Of a DNA stretch of 23,228 nucleotides, positions 13,721 through 21,801 are shown in pieces. Source of the stretch: Rikenellaceae bacterium. Lineage in GTDB: Bacteria; Bacteroidota; Bacteroidia; Bacteroidales; UBA932. Numbering within the stretch: the stretch's first letter is position 1; every line of letters begins with the position of its first letter. A program made the position numbers and the translations under genes. The stretch covers positions 1-23,228 of the forward strand of contig CAAGNP010000042.1 in NCBI GenBank assembly GCA_900771335.1. The letters are read 5' to 3'. The notes under the pieces were generated by a model. The model worked only from the letters and a program-made list of their open reading frames with translations, had not been told where the DNA came from and did not search any database.

Positions 13721-14779
13721 ATGATCTCGGGAATCCAGCAGATAGGTGTCGGTACCGTCGATTTCAGAAAGTCGTGGAACTGGTACATCGAGATGTTTGG
13801 TGTCGATATCAGGATACTGGAAGATGATACAGTAGCGGAGAGGATGCTCCCCTACACAGGGGGCAAGCCCCAGCAGCGCCACGCCTGCATCGCCGTGAAC
13901 CTTCAGGGTGGCGGCGGTTTTGAGATATGGCAATACTCAAAAAGGGAACCCCGACCTTGTCCATTCACTATAGAGGTTGGTGATCTGGGTGTCCTCGCAG
14001 CAAAACTCAAATGCCGCGATGTGGAGGCATTCTACAAGGAGATCTCCACCAAATGGAAAGATTGCAGCACCCCTGAAACATTGCCAGACGGCACACCTTG
14101 TTTCTATGTCAAAGACCTTTACGGCAATTGGTTCCAGATAGTGGAACGCCCCGATGTCTTCATCGATGAGGGCAAACTCACCGGAGGTATGATAGGTGCT
14201 GTGGTGGGTGTAACAAATATGGAGGCCTCTATCCGTTTCTATAGTGAGGTCCTCGGCTACACCACCATCAAGAGCGACACTACAGGGAGATTCAGCAAAA
14301 ATTACTTCCTCCCCTCGGCAGACAAACAGTGCCGCCGTGTCATCCTCGAAGCTCCTCAGCGGGAGGGTGCATTTGCCGCACTCTTCGGAGGGTCCACCAT
14401 AGAACTTGTTCAGGCACTGGAACGTACACCACGAAAGATTTACGAGGGGCGTTACTGGGGAGATCCCGGCTTTATACAGATATGCTTCGATATCACAGGG
14501 ATGAAGGCTCTGGGCAAATTCTGCGCAGAGAAAGGGCACCCTTTCACAGTGGACAGCTGCCCCGGCGGAGAGCAATTTGACATGGGGGACGCATCAGGTC
14601 ACTTCACCTACATCGAAGATCCTGACGGCACACTTATAGAGTTTGTGGAGACACATAAGGTCCCCGTGGCCAAAAAATTCGGATGGTTTATCGACATGAA
14701 GAAGAGGGACCCTAAAAAATCGCTCCCAAAATTCCTTTTCAGGATGATGGGGCTTGTATCAAGAGAAAAAGTAAAATAA
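13721..14779 (+). CDS. Two-domain VOC superfamily protein, first gene of the sulfonolipid/Hdr operon
   Basis: 352 residues from the ATG at 13721, which has GGAG 6 bp upstream; an ATG at 13709 is also possible. Two vicinal-oxygen-chelate domains are present: about residues 5-143 (I-G-V-G-T-V-D-F-R-K-S-W-N-W-Y) and 157-310 (V-V-G-V-T-N-M-E-A-S-I-R-F-Y-S-E-V-L-G). Overall size resembles 4-hydroxyphenylpyruvate dioxygenase. The metal-binding histidines normally at the start of each first strand are replaced (Q7 and A160), and only the final Glu of domain 2 (I-E-F-V-E) looks conserved. It may bind a substrate without a metal, or use other ligands. Being first in an operon with cysteate and capnine genes, it may act on a sulfonate, keto-lipid or thiol intermediate. 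Its function is unknown. Confidence 0.75.
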   Translation: MISGIQQIGVGTVDFRKSWNWYIEMFGVDIRILEDDTVAERMLPYTGGKPQQRHACIAVNLQGGGGFEIWQYSKREPRPCPFTIEVGDLGVLAAKLKCRDVEAFYKEISTKWKDCSTPETLPDGTPCFYVKDLYGNWFQIVERPDVFIDEGKLTGGMIGAVVGVTNMEASIRFYSEVLGYTTIKSDTTGRFSKNYFLPSADKQCRRVILEAPQREGAFAALFGGSTIELVQALERTPRKIYEGRYWGDPGFIQICFDITGMKALGKFCAEKGHPFTVDSCPGGEQFDMGDASGHFTYIEDPDGTLIEFVETHKVPVAKKFGWFIDMKKRDPKKSLPKFLFRMMGLVSREKVK

Positions 14780-14794
14780 ATAAAACATATAGCT

Positions 14795-16060
14795 ATGCAA
14801 CTTGACATTTTTGACAGAATAAGAAAATCTACAGGTGGCCCTATCGGCCAATATCGTGAAAAAGCTGAAGGTTATTTCGCTTTCCCAAGACTCGAGGGAG
14901 AATTGGGCCCTTATATGAAGTTCAACGGACAGGATGTCCTTTGCTGGAGTCTCAACAACTATCTCGGTCTGGCCAACCACCCCGAGATCCGTAAAATCGA
15001 CGCTGAAGCAGCTGCACGCTGGGGTCTCGCCTACCCTATGGGTAGCCGTATGATGACAGGTCAGACTCACCTTCATGAAGAGCTCGAACGCCGTCTGGCT
15101 GAGTTCGAGAAGAAAGAGGCTGCTTTCGAATTCAACTTCGGTTATCAGGGTATTGTTTCTACCATCGATGCCCTTGTAGGACGTCACGATGTTATTGTAT
15201 ACGATGCAGAGGACCACGCTTGTCTTCTTGACGGTATCCGTCTCCACATCGGCAGCAAATACAAATTCCGCCACAATGACATCAAGGATTGCGAACGCGT
15301 ACTGGCCAAAGCTTGTGCTGAGGCCGACAAGAATGGTGGCGGCGTACTACTTATCACTGAGGGTGTATTCGGCATGACAGGTGCCCTCGGTATCCTGGAC
15401 CAGATAGCTGCCCTCAAGAAGAAATACAACTTCCGCATCATGATCGACGATGCCCACGGTTTCGGTGTAATGGGTCCTAACGGCCGCGGTACATCAGAGC
15501 ATTTCGGTGTGATGGATGAGATCGACATCTATATCGGCGCCTACGCCAAATCAATGGCCATCATTGGAGGTTTCGTAGCTTCTGACAGGGATATCATCGA
15601 CTATCTAAAATACAATATGCGTTCACAGATCTACGCCAAGTCACTCCCTATGCCTATCGTAGAGGGTTGTTTGAGGAGACTTGAGATTATCAACAGCCCT
15701 GAGGGTGATGAGCTCCGCGCCAAACTATGGAAGGTGACAAGACGTCTTCAGGAGGGTTTCCGCGAATTGGGCTTCGATATAGGACCTGCTGAGGCTTGCG
15801 TTACCCCTGTTCACGTGAAAGCCGGTGTAAACCAGGCATCGAATATTGCGGTAGCTCTCCGCGAGGAGTACCACATCTTCTGCTCAGTGGTTATCTACCC
15901 TGTAATTCCTCCGGGAATGGTGATCTTCCGTATCATCCCTACCGCTGCACACAGCATGGAGGATGTGAAGAGGACACTGGCAGCATTCCGCGACATCAAA
16001 GAGAGACTTGACCGCGGCGAATTTGACAAAGAGATGCCTAATATGGCACTATTGAAATAA
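14795..16060 (+). CDS. sulA: Cysteate fatty-acyltransferase (alpha-oxoamine synthase family; SulA-like)
   Basis: A 421-residue PLP enzyme of the serine palmitoyltransferase/KBL/AONS family. Seen: N-N-Y-L-G-L near residue 54, the PLP-stacking H141 (E-D-H-A-C-L-L-D), D219-A-H221-G-F-G, and the Schiff-base lysine K252 in G-A-Y-A-K-S-M-A-I-I-G-G-F. The family condenses an amino acid with an acyl thioester and releases CO2. In sulfonolipid-producing Bacteroidota the amino acid is L-cysteate and the product is 3-ketocapnine. Cysteate rather than serine is inferred from the cysteate synthase gene at the end of the operon and the SDR gene 3 bp downstream. Serine palmitoyltransferase for sphingolipids is the main alternative. 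Confidence 0.85.
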   Translation: MQLDIFDRIRKSTGGPIGQYREKAEGYFAFPRLEGELGPYMKFNGQDVLCWSLNNYLGLANHPEIRKIDAEAAARWGLAYPMGSRMMTGQTHLHEELERRLAEFEKKEAAFEFNFGYQGIVSTIDALVGRHDVIVYDAEDHACLLDGIRLHIGSKYKFRHNDIKDCERVLAKACAEADKNGGGVLLITEGVFGMTGALGILDQIAALKKKYNFRIMIDDAHGFGVMGPNGRGTSEHFGVMDEIDIYIGAYAKSMAIIGGFVASDRDIIDYLKYNMRSQIYAKSLPMPIVEGCLRRLEIINSPEGDELRAKLWKVTRRLQEGFRELGFDIGPAEACVTPVHVKAGVNQASNIAVALREEYHIFCSVVIYPVIPPGMVIFRIIPTAAHSMEDVKRTLAAFRDIKERLDRGEFDKEMPNMALLK

Positions 16061-16063
16061 GAT

Positions 16064-16849
16064 ATGTTATCTGTTTGGATTACAGGCGCATCCTCCGGAA
16101 TCGGGGCAGCGTGCGCCTGCAAATATGCAGCTAAGGGGGCGAGGCTTGTCCTCACCTCCTCTTCAGCTGAAAGGCTGGAGCCTGTAGCACAAAAGTGCCG
16201 CTCCCTCGGAGCACCTGAGGTGGTGGTCCTCCCCTACGAACTCGGCAATCCCGAGGGGATAGAGGAGCTCACTGCCAATGCCTGGAGTGCCGTCGGGGGG
16301 ATTGACATTGTCATGCTCAATGCAGGGATCAGCCAGAGGACCAATGTGGAGGATACCTCTATGGAGATGGTTCGCAAGATTATGGAGGTCAACTATTTTG
16401 CCCCTGTAGCCATTGCCAAGGCAATTCTCCCCAGGATGGTGGAGCGTGGCGGTGGTAAGATAGCGGTCACCACATCTATTGCGGGACGCTTCGGCTTCCC
16501 GTTGCGTTGCGGATACAGCTCCTCCAAGTTTGCACTCTACGGCTTTTTCGAGACGCTGCAGACAGAGTATTACAATGCAGGAATCGGCGTTACCATCGTG
16601 TGTCCGGGAAGGGTTCAGACAAACATCTCCCTCTATGCACTTGACAAGGGTGGAAAACCCCACGGAGTGCTCGACCCCGGGCAGAAAGGTGGAATGAGCG
16701 CTGAGAGGGCTGCTCAAATTATCGTACGTGCCATCGCCAAAGGGCGCCGTGAGGTGCTTGTGGGGAGAAAGGAGCTGCTGATGGTCCACATCAAAAGGTT
16801 CCTCCCAGGGCTTTGCGCCACTCTGGCACGCAAGATCAAACCTATGTAA
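16064..16849 (+). CDS. SDR-family oxidoreductase, probable 3-ketocapnine reductase
   Basis: A 261-residue classical short-chain dehydrogenase. The cofactor motif T7-G-A-S-S-G-I-G14 and N-A-G are present. The catalytic triad is S138 (V-T-T-S), Y151 and K155 (G-Y-S-S-S-K-F-A-L), with P-G-R-V-Q-T after it. It resembles 3-ketosphinganine reductases and related SDRs. Its position 3 bp after the SulA-like gene suggests it reduces 3-ketocapnine to capnine with NADPH. The C-terminal hydrophobic/basic end (I-K-R-F-L-P-G-L ... I-K-P-M) could touch the membrane. The specific substrate is inferred from context. Confidence 0.8.
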   Translation: MLSVWITGASSGIGAACACKYAAKGARLVLTSSSAERLEPVAQKCRSLGAPEVVVLPYELGNPEGIEELTANAWSAVGGIDIVMLNAGISQRTNVEDTSMEMVRKIMEVNYFAPVAIAKAILPRMVERGGGKIAVTTSIAGRFGFPLRCGYSSSKFALYGFFETLQTEYYNAGIGVTIVCPGRVQTNISLYALDKGGKPHGVLDPGQKGGMSAERAAQIIVRAIAKGRREVLVGRKELLMVHIKRFLPGLCATLARKIKPM

Positions 16850-16858
16850 AGGGCAATT

Positions 16859-17557
16859 ATGGGAAAATTATACGATCTGTTAAAAGAGGATTACAGGGTA
16901 AAGGAGGGGCTGAAGACCTGCATCAACTGCGGGACCTGCACAGCCATTTGCCCTGCTGCAGAATTCTACAAATACGACCCCCGCAAGATAGTCGACACTA
17001 TCCAGAGGGGGGACGACGCTGAGATAGAGAAACTGCTCAAGAGCAATACAATATGGTATTGCGGAGAGTGCCTCTCATGTCTTACCAGATGCCCGAGGAA
17101 GAATGGGCCCGGGCTTATCATTATGGCACTGCGGGACCTCTCTGCAAGATTGGGATACTTCGTGGAGTCTGAAAAGGGGAGACAGCTCTACCCCCTTACA
17201 AAAATAATGACCGGCAATATCCTCAAATACGGCTACTGCATCCACCCCGACACCTTCAAATGGGAGGATCACGTGGAGTCGGGCCCTGTATGGAAATGGC
17301 ACACCGAGCACCTTGAGGACAGCTACGCAAGACAAGGGGCCAATTTCCACGGCACCGGTCCGGGGGCATTGAGGGATATCCCCCAGGAGTCTCTCGACGA
17401 ACTCAAGAAAATTTTTGACATCACAGGGGCCACCGAGAGGATGGAGTGTGTGGAGAGATATTCAAGGGCCAAGGCCGAGGAGATGGGGATGGATATGGAG
17501 GAGTACTTCAGACACACATTCGAACACTGCTCAGATGAGCATTTCAACAACGACTAA
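16859..17557 (+). CDS. HdrC-like iron-sulfur protein (first copy)
   Basis: A 232-residue protein with two [4Fe-4S] binding motifs: C21-I-N-C24-G-T-C27-T-A-I-C31-P and C68-G-E-C71-L-S-C74-L-T-R-C78-P. This is the HdrC arrangement, which passes electrons between HdrA and HdrB. The C-terminal extension (about residues 95-232) is long for HdrC. It has a W- and H-rich part (V-W-K-W-H-T-E-H-L) and an acidic end, and may contact partner subunits. It starts 9 bp after the SDR gene and ends 2 bp before the HdrB-like gene. Confidence 0.85.
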   Translation: MGKLYDLLKEDYRVKEGLKTCINCGTCTAICPAAEFYKYDPRKIVDTIQRGDDAEIEKLLKSNTIWYCGECLSCLTRCPRKNGPGLIIMALRDLSARLGYFVESEKGRQLYPLTKIMTGNILKYGYCIHPDTFKWEDHVESGPVWKWHTEHLEDSYARQGANFHGTGPGALRDIPQESLDELKKIFDITGATERMECVERYSRAKAEEMGMDMEEYFRHTFEHCSDEHFNND

Positions 17558-17559
17558 GT

Positions 17560-18630
17560 ATGATTTATCAAGGGAAACAAAAAATATGGAGTGACTACCA
17601 GAAGGAGATTCCTGACGACAACTGGTACTATGTACGGAGCTGTATCCGCCAGAATTTCTTCCCCGCCTCGGAGAAGATGTTTATGGAGATTTGCAGGAAT
17701 GTCCTTGGTAAGGATATATATGAAAATGAACACCACACCACCTGTGGAGGAATAGCATACCACTGCGACACCATTCCGCAGGAGACCGCTATGACCATAG
17801 TGGCCAGGCAGTTCGCTTTGATGACTGAGGCTGGGTATGAGAACTATGTCGCCTCTTGCATCACCTCATTTGGAAACTACACCGAAATACTTGAGACCTG
17901 GCACGAATTCCCTGAGCTGGAGGCCAGGATAAGGGAGATGCTTTGGAAATCTTGCCGCAAGGAGTTCAAGAAGCCCAAATACCTCGCCCACTCGAGTGAC
18001 CTTATATTCAAGTTCCGCAACGAGATAGCTGAGAAGGCAAAATTTCACCTTGTCAACAAAGAGACAGGTGAGCCTCTCCGGGTGGTGGAGCACATAGGCT
18101 GCCACTACTCGAAGATGTTCCCTTCAAAGGGTGTAGGTGGGGCTGAGTACCCATACGTACTGACAGGGATGATTGAGTCGTGGGGCGGCAATATAATCGA
18201 TTACCCCGAGAGGAGGCACTGCTGCGGCTACGGATTCAGACAATACCACGTCAAGGCCAACAGGGGCTACTCCATCTCCAACACCCACAAGAAATTTGAG
18301 TCCATGGCCCCATACAAACCCGATATGATTATTACCAATTGTCCAGGATGCCCATACTTCCTCGACAGATGGCAATATGTAATAGCAGAGATGGAGGGGA
18401 AAACATACGGCCAGAACGGCTTCGGAATACCTGTCTTCACATACGAAGAGGTGGCAGGACTGGTATTGGGTTACGACCCCTGGGATCTCGGTCTCCAGCT
18501 CCATCAGGTGGCAGTGGAGCCATTGCTGGACAAGATAGGGATAGAATACAATCCCGAAGAAAAATACAAGGGGCTCAACAGTAAAGACATACTTAAGCCG
18601 GAACTCCCATCCGGGATCAAATGCTTCTAA
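17560..18630 (+). CDS. HdrB-like CCG-domain protein
   Basis: A 356-residue protein. The second CCG motif is intact: C181-x39-C221-C222-x38-C261-P-G-C264, the signature of the noncubane [4Fe-4S] cluster that splits disulfides in HdrB. The first motif is degenerate: C28, then T61-C62-G-G instead of C-C-G, then C100-I-T-S103 instead of CxxC. So this subunit probably carries one catalytic-type cluster. HdrB normally works with HdrC and HdrA, both encoded next to it. It is soluble and co-transcribed, with 12 bp to the HdrA-like gene. Confidence 0.85.
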   Translation: MIYQGKQKIWSDYQKEIPDDNWYYVRSCIRQNFFPASEKMFMEICRNVLGKDIYENEHHTTCGGIAYHCDTIPQETAMTIVARQFALMTEAGYENYVASCITSFGNYTEILETWHEFPELEARIREMLWKSCRKEFKKPKYLAHSSDLIFKFRNEIAEKAKFHLVNKETGEPLRVVEHIGCHYSKMFPSKGVGGAEYPYVLTGMIESWGGNIIDYPERRHCCGYGFRQYHVKANRGYSISNTHKKFESMAPYKPDMIITNCPGCPYFLDRWQYVIAEMEGKTYGQNGFGIPVFTYEEVAGLVLGYDPWDLGLQLHQVAVEPLLDKIGIEYNPEEKYKGLNSKDILKPELPSGIKCF

Positions 18631-18642
18631 AAAGATCTGAAT

Positions 18643-19668
18643 ATGAAGGATATAATAGTAATAGTAGGTGGTGGCATCGCCGGAATGGAGGCAGCAAAAC
18701 AGCTCATCAGGATGGGGCACACACCTATAATCATAGAGAAAAGTGACCACCTTGGCGGACACGTGGCAGAGTGGAACAGGCTCTTTCCGGACCTAACTCC
18801 GGCCAAAGATCTCATCGACCGTCTGACAGCCGATAGCAAGGGGGCCAACATCTTTCTCAACACAGAGATATCGCAGGTCAACCGCTTGAAGGAGAGCTAC
18901 AACATAATCCTCTCCAACGGTGTGACCATCAACACCAAATATATCCTGATGACCACAGGGTTCAAGATATTTGAAGCCTCCCGCAAAGAGGAGTACGGAT
19001 ACGGCATCTACAACCACGTCATCACAAACTCCGACCTGGAGAGGTGGTTCAACGGTGCGAAAGATGAGAGGATCGACAAATCTTCCAGGGAGAAAGTGGG
19101 GTTTGTCCACTGTGTCGGATCGCGTGACGAGAAGGCCGGCAATGGGCAGTGCTCTAAAGTGTGCTGCATCACCGCCATCAAACAGGCCATCGAGCTCAAG
19201 GAGATGCACCCCAATGCAGACATATACTGCTTCTATATGGACCTTAGGCTCTTCGGGAAGAAGTTCGAGGACTTCTATACCAAAGCGCAAAGGGATCACG
19301 GGATCCATTTCATCAGGGGAAGGGTCTCTGAGGTGAGCGAAAATATAGAGGGCAAGGTGGTAATCAAAGCGGAGGACACCCTCCTGGGCAAACCCATCAA
19401 GGTGACATTGGACCTGCTTGTCTTGATGTCGGGTATGCTGTGCAATCCTGACAGCTCGAAGATAGCTTCGATGATCTCCCTCCCTACCGATTCAGACCAC
19501 TTCCTGCAGAGTGCAAACAATATCTATGATATAACATCCTCCCCAAGGGGTGGTGTTTTCTATGCAGGTGCCTGCACCGGGCCCAAAACAGTCCCGGAGA
19601 CATTGGCAGAGGCACGCTCTGCCGCATTGGAGATTGATTATCAAATAAGGGGCAATAGAGATGAATAA
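18643..19668 (+). CDS. HdrA-like FAD and iron-sulfur protein, short form
   Basis: A 341-residue flavoprotein. The FAD-binding G9-G-G-I-A-G14-M-E starts the protein, and L-G-G-H-V-A-E-W resembles HdrA flavin-binding segments. The HdrA cluster motif is present: C157 (H-C-V-G-S-R-D-E), then C170-S-K-V-C174-C175. It lacks the N-terminal and C-terminal ferredoxin domains of methanogen HdrA, so it resembles the short HdrA of sHdr or QmoA systems. FAD could split electron pairs or simply relay electrons; the sequence does not decide this. It overlaps the next gene by 8 bp. Confidence 0.85.
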   Translation: MKDIIVIVGGGIAGMEAAKQLIRMGHTPIIIEKSDHLGGHVAEWNRLFPDLTPAKDLIDRLTADSKGANIFLNTEISQVNRLKESYNIILSNGVTINTKYILMTTGFKIFEASRKEEYGYGIYNHVITNSDLERWFNGAKDERIDKSSREKVGFVHCVGSRDEKAGNGQCSKVCCITAIKQAIELKEMHPNADIYCFYMDLRLFGKKFEDFYTKAQRDHGIHFIRGRVSEVSENIEGKVVIKAEDTLLGKPIKVTLDLLVLMSGMLCNPDSSKIASMISLPTDSDHFLQSANNIYDITSSPRGGVFYAGACTGPKTVPETLAEARSAALEIDYQIRGNRDE

Positions 19669-19981
19669 ATTTGGATTTACCCTTTCACCCAGCTCCGCAA
19701 TCAATCTGGATCAGGTGGACAGGTACCTTTTTGATAAGGTATGCAAAGCTGAGCCCGATGCCCTCCGTTGCATGGCATGCGGATCTTGCAGTGCCACATG
19801 CACTGCTGCCGGATATTCGGGAATGAGTGTAAGGAAGGTTCTTCTTAACCTCCAGAGGGGGAGAAATGAGGAGGTACGCAAGATGCTCTCAGCCTGCATG
19901 TTGTGCGGAAAGTGCACAATGGTATGTCCCCGCGGGATAAATACCCGCAGTATAATCCTTAATATAAGCAAGTTATGGTAG
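19661..19981 (+). CDS. Small HdrC-like ferredoxin (second copy)
   Basis: A 106-residue protein with two [4Fe-4S] motifs: C-M-A-C-G-S-C-S-A-T-C (near residue 37, without the usual proline) and C-M-L-C-G-K-C-T-M-V-C-P (near residue 79). It probably links HdrA to the membrane subunit encoded next. The gene overlaps hdrA-like by 8 bp and the membrane gene by 7 bp, which suggests translational coupling and equal amounts of the subunits. Confidence 0.85.
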   Translation: MNKFGFTLSPSSAINLDQVDRYLFDKVCKAEPDALRCMACGSCSATCTAAGYSGMSVRKVLLNLQRGRNEEVRKMLSACMLCGKCTMVCPRGINTRSIILNISKLW

Positions 19982-21786
19982 ATTATCTTCACCCGTCGGG
20001 ATTCAACAGCTTTATTATGCCCTTCGTACTGGGGATGACCTTTGTCCTGGTCTGGTGCGTCGCAGGTGCAATAAGGGTGATATATGAACTTACTCCGGGG
20101 GACAGAAAAAAATTCTTCCTCTCCCTTATCAACCCCAAGATAATGGCCAAAAACATCAAGGAGTGGTTCTGCGACTGCCTTTTCCACGTCAAACTATGGA
20201 AGAGGAACAAACTCCTGGGATATATGCACTCAAGCATCGCCTTCGGCTGGTTTATGCTAATAGTGATAGGTCATATCGAAGTGTTCCTGTATACTCCAGA
20301 GAGGATACACCGTATATGGTACCCCATCTTCTTCAGATACTTTGTGGCGGTGACTGACCACACGATGTCGGGATCATTCTTCTTCTTCCTGATGGACTTC
20401 TTTCTCCTGATAGTCATCAGTGGAATCATCCTGGCCATGGTCAAGAGGGCATACTCCCTACTGTTCGGGATGAGAAGGACCACCAGGCCAAGCCTCACCG
20501 ACCTCATCGGACTCTACTCGTTATGGAGCATATTCCCGCTGAGACTCCTGGCAGAGGGATTCACCGCTGATATAAGCGGCGGATCTTTCCTCACCAAGAC
20601 CCTCAATCACCTGCTCCACTCATTCTACAGCGACCCCACACAGGCACTCCCCGTGTGGTGGGGATACTCGATTGCCCTGGGGGTATTCATGTTTATCCTC
20701 CCCTTCAGCAGATATATGCACATACCGGCAGAGATACTTCTCATCCCTATGCGCAATGCCGGCATCCCCATCAGATACTCCCGAAAAGGGATATCGAGGC
20801 TGCAAGTCTACTCCTGCCCGGGCTGTGGCGTGTGCATAGATGCATGCCCTCTGAGTGCAGCCAAGGCCAATATCAAGGATACCACAGTCTACCTCAACAG
20901 GCAGCTGAAACGCAACAACAAAAAGAGAATCGACCAGATAAGCGACAAATGTCTCCTCTGCGGCAAATGCTCCTCTGTATGCCCTGTAGGGGTGGAGGGT
21001 GACAAGCTCAGGATAGCACAGCGCTCTACTAGGAAATATAATCTCACCCCCGATTACTCATCAATAGACGGGAAGCAGTTCATCCCCGAGGGGAGTGGTA
21101 AGATTCTCTATTTTGCCGGGTGCATGACCCACCTCACCCCGGCGATAAAGAGATCCCTTGTCTCTATTCTGGAGAAGGCCGGGGAAGATTACACCATAAT
21201 GGATGAAAACGGAGGTATCTGCTGTGGAAGGCCAATCCTTATGGCCGGTCGCGCCGATGCAGCACAGCAGATGATAGAGAAAAACACCAGTATAATAATG
21301 GCATCAGGGGCCACTACCCTTCTGTTGAGCTGCCCCATCTGCTACCGGATATTCAAAGAGAACTACAAACTGGATGGTATAGAGATTCTGCACCATACCG
21401 AATACATCCAAAGACTTATCTCTGAAAAGAGGATTGATATATCAAAATCTGATATTAAATTTGCATACCATGACCCATGCGAGCTCGGAAGGGGGTGCGG
21501 CATATATGAGGAGCCAAGAGAGATAATTCGTGCTGCAGGTGAACTGCTCGAAGGGGCAAAGAGCGGAGCTGAAAGCATATGCTGCGGCGGAAGCCTCGGC
21601 AGCCTGAGCCTGGGGGATGAGCAGAGGAAAAGGCTTATAGAGAATGCCATCAACAACCTCACAACAGCCTCTCCAGACGCAATAGTTACAGCCTGTCCAC
21701 TCTGTAAAAACACATTCAAGAGGCACTCGGCAATCCCTGTAATAGATATTGCGGAAGTAGCCTTGCAAGCAATTGAAAAGAAATAA
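19975..21786 (+). CDS. Membrane HdrE-HdrD fusion: heme-b-type membrane domain, two [4Fe-4S] sites, two CCG domains
   Basis: A 603-residue protein. Residues 1-270 have about five membrane helices (roughly 13-38, 80-106, 130-155, 175-195 and 228-250) with histidines H85, H100 and H249 that could bind heme b, as in HdrE/NarI/DsrM. Then come two [4Fe-4S] motifs, from C281 (C-P-G-C-G-V-C) and C326 (C-L-L-C-G-K-C). Two canonical CCG motifs follow: C383-x32-C416-C417-x35-C453-P-I-C456 and C502-x33-C536-C537-x36-C574-P-L-C577. This is the HdrD active-site pattern in a single chain with its membrane partner. It should exchange electrons with menaquinone and act on a disulfide, thiol or other sulfur compound. 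Confidence 0.85.
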   Translation: MVDYLHPSGFNSFIMPFVLGMTFVLVWCVAGAIRVIYELTPGDRKKFFLSLINPKIMAKNIKEWFCDCLFHVKLWKRNKLLGYMHSSIAFGWFMLIVIGHIEVFLYTPERIHRIWYPIFFRYFVAVTDHTMSGSFFFFLMDFFLLIVISGIILAMVKRAYSLLFGMRRTTRPSLTDLIGLYSLWSIFPLRLLAEGFTADISGGSFLTKTLNHLLHSFYSDPTQALPVWWGYSIALGVFMFILPFSRYMHIPAEILLIPMRNAGIPIRYSRKGISRLQVYSCPGCGVCIDACPLSAAKANIKDTTVYLNRQLKRNNKKRIDQISDKCLLCGKCSSVCPVGVEGDKLRIAQRSTRKYNLTPDYSSIDGKQFIPEGSGKILYFAGCMTHLTPAIKRSLVSILEKAGEDYTIMDENGGICCGRPILMAGRADAAQQMIEKNTSIIMASGATTLLLSCPICYRIFKENYKLDGIEILHHTEYIQRLISEKRIDISKSDIKFAYHDPCELGRGCGIYEEPREIIRAAGELLEGAKSGAESICCGGSLGSLSLGDEQRKRLIENAINNLTTASPDAIVTACPLCKNTFKRHSAIPVIDIAEVALQAIEKK

Positions 21787-21801
21787 AACAACTTGAAAGA
21801 T

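Noticed and set aside
13937..14575. Long minus-strand frame opposite the VOC gene
   Set aside because: The plus-strand frame has two clear VOC domains and fits the operon, while the opposite frame has no domain or promoter.
14795..16060. Serine palmitoyltransferase for sphingolipid synthesis
   Set aside because: The family is the same, but the operon encodes cysteate synthase and no sphingolipid-specific genes. The cysteate reading is preferred, with serine kept as the alternative.
16859..21786. Methanogen-type HdrABC coupled to a hydrogenase or formate dehydrogenase
   Set aside because: No MvhD, hydrogenase or formate dehydrogenase gene is present, HdrA is the short form, and a membrane subunit is included, which points to quinone coupling.
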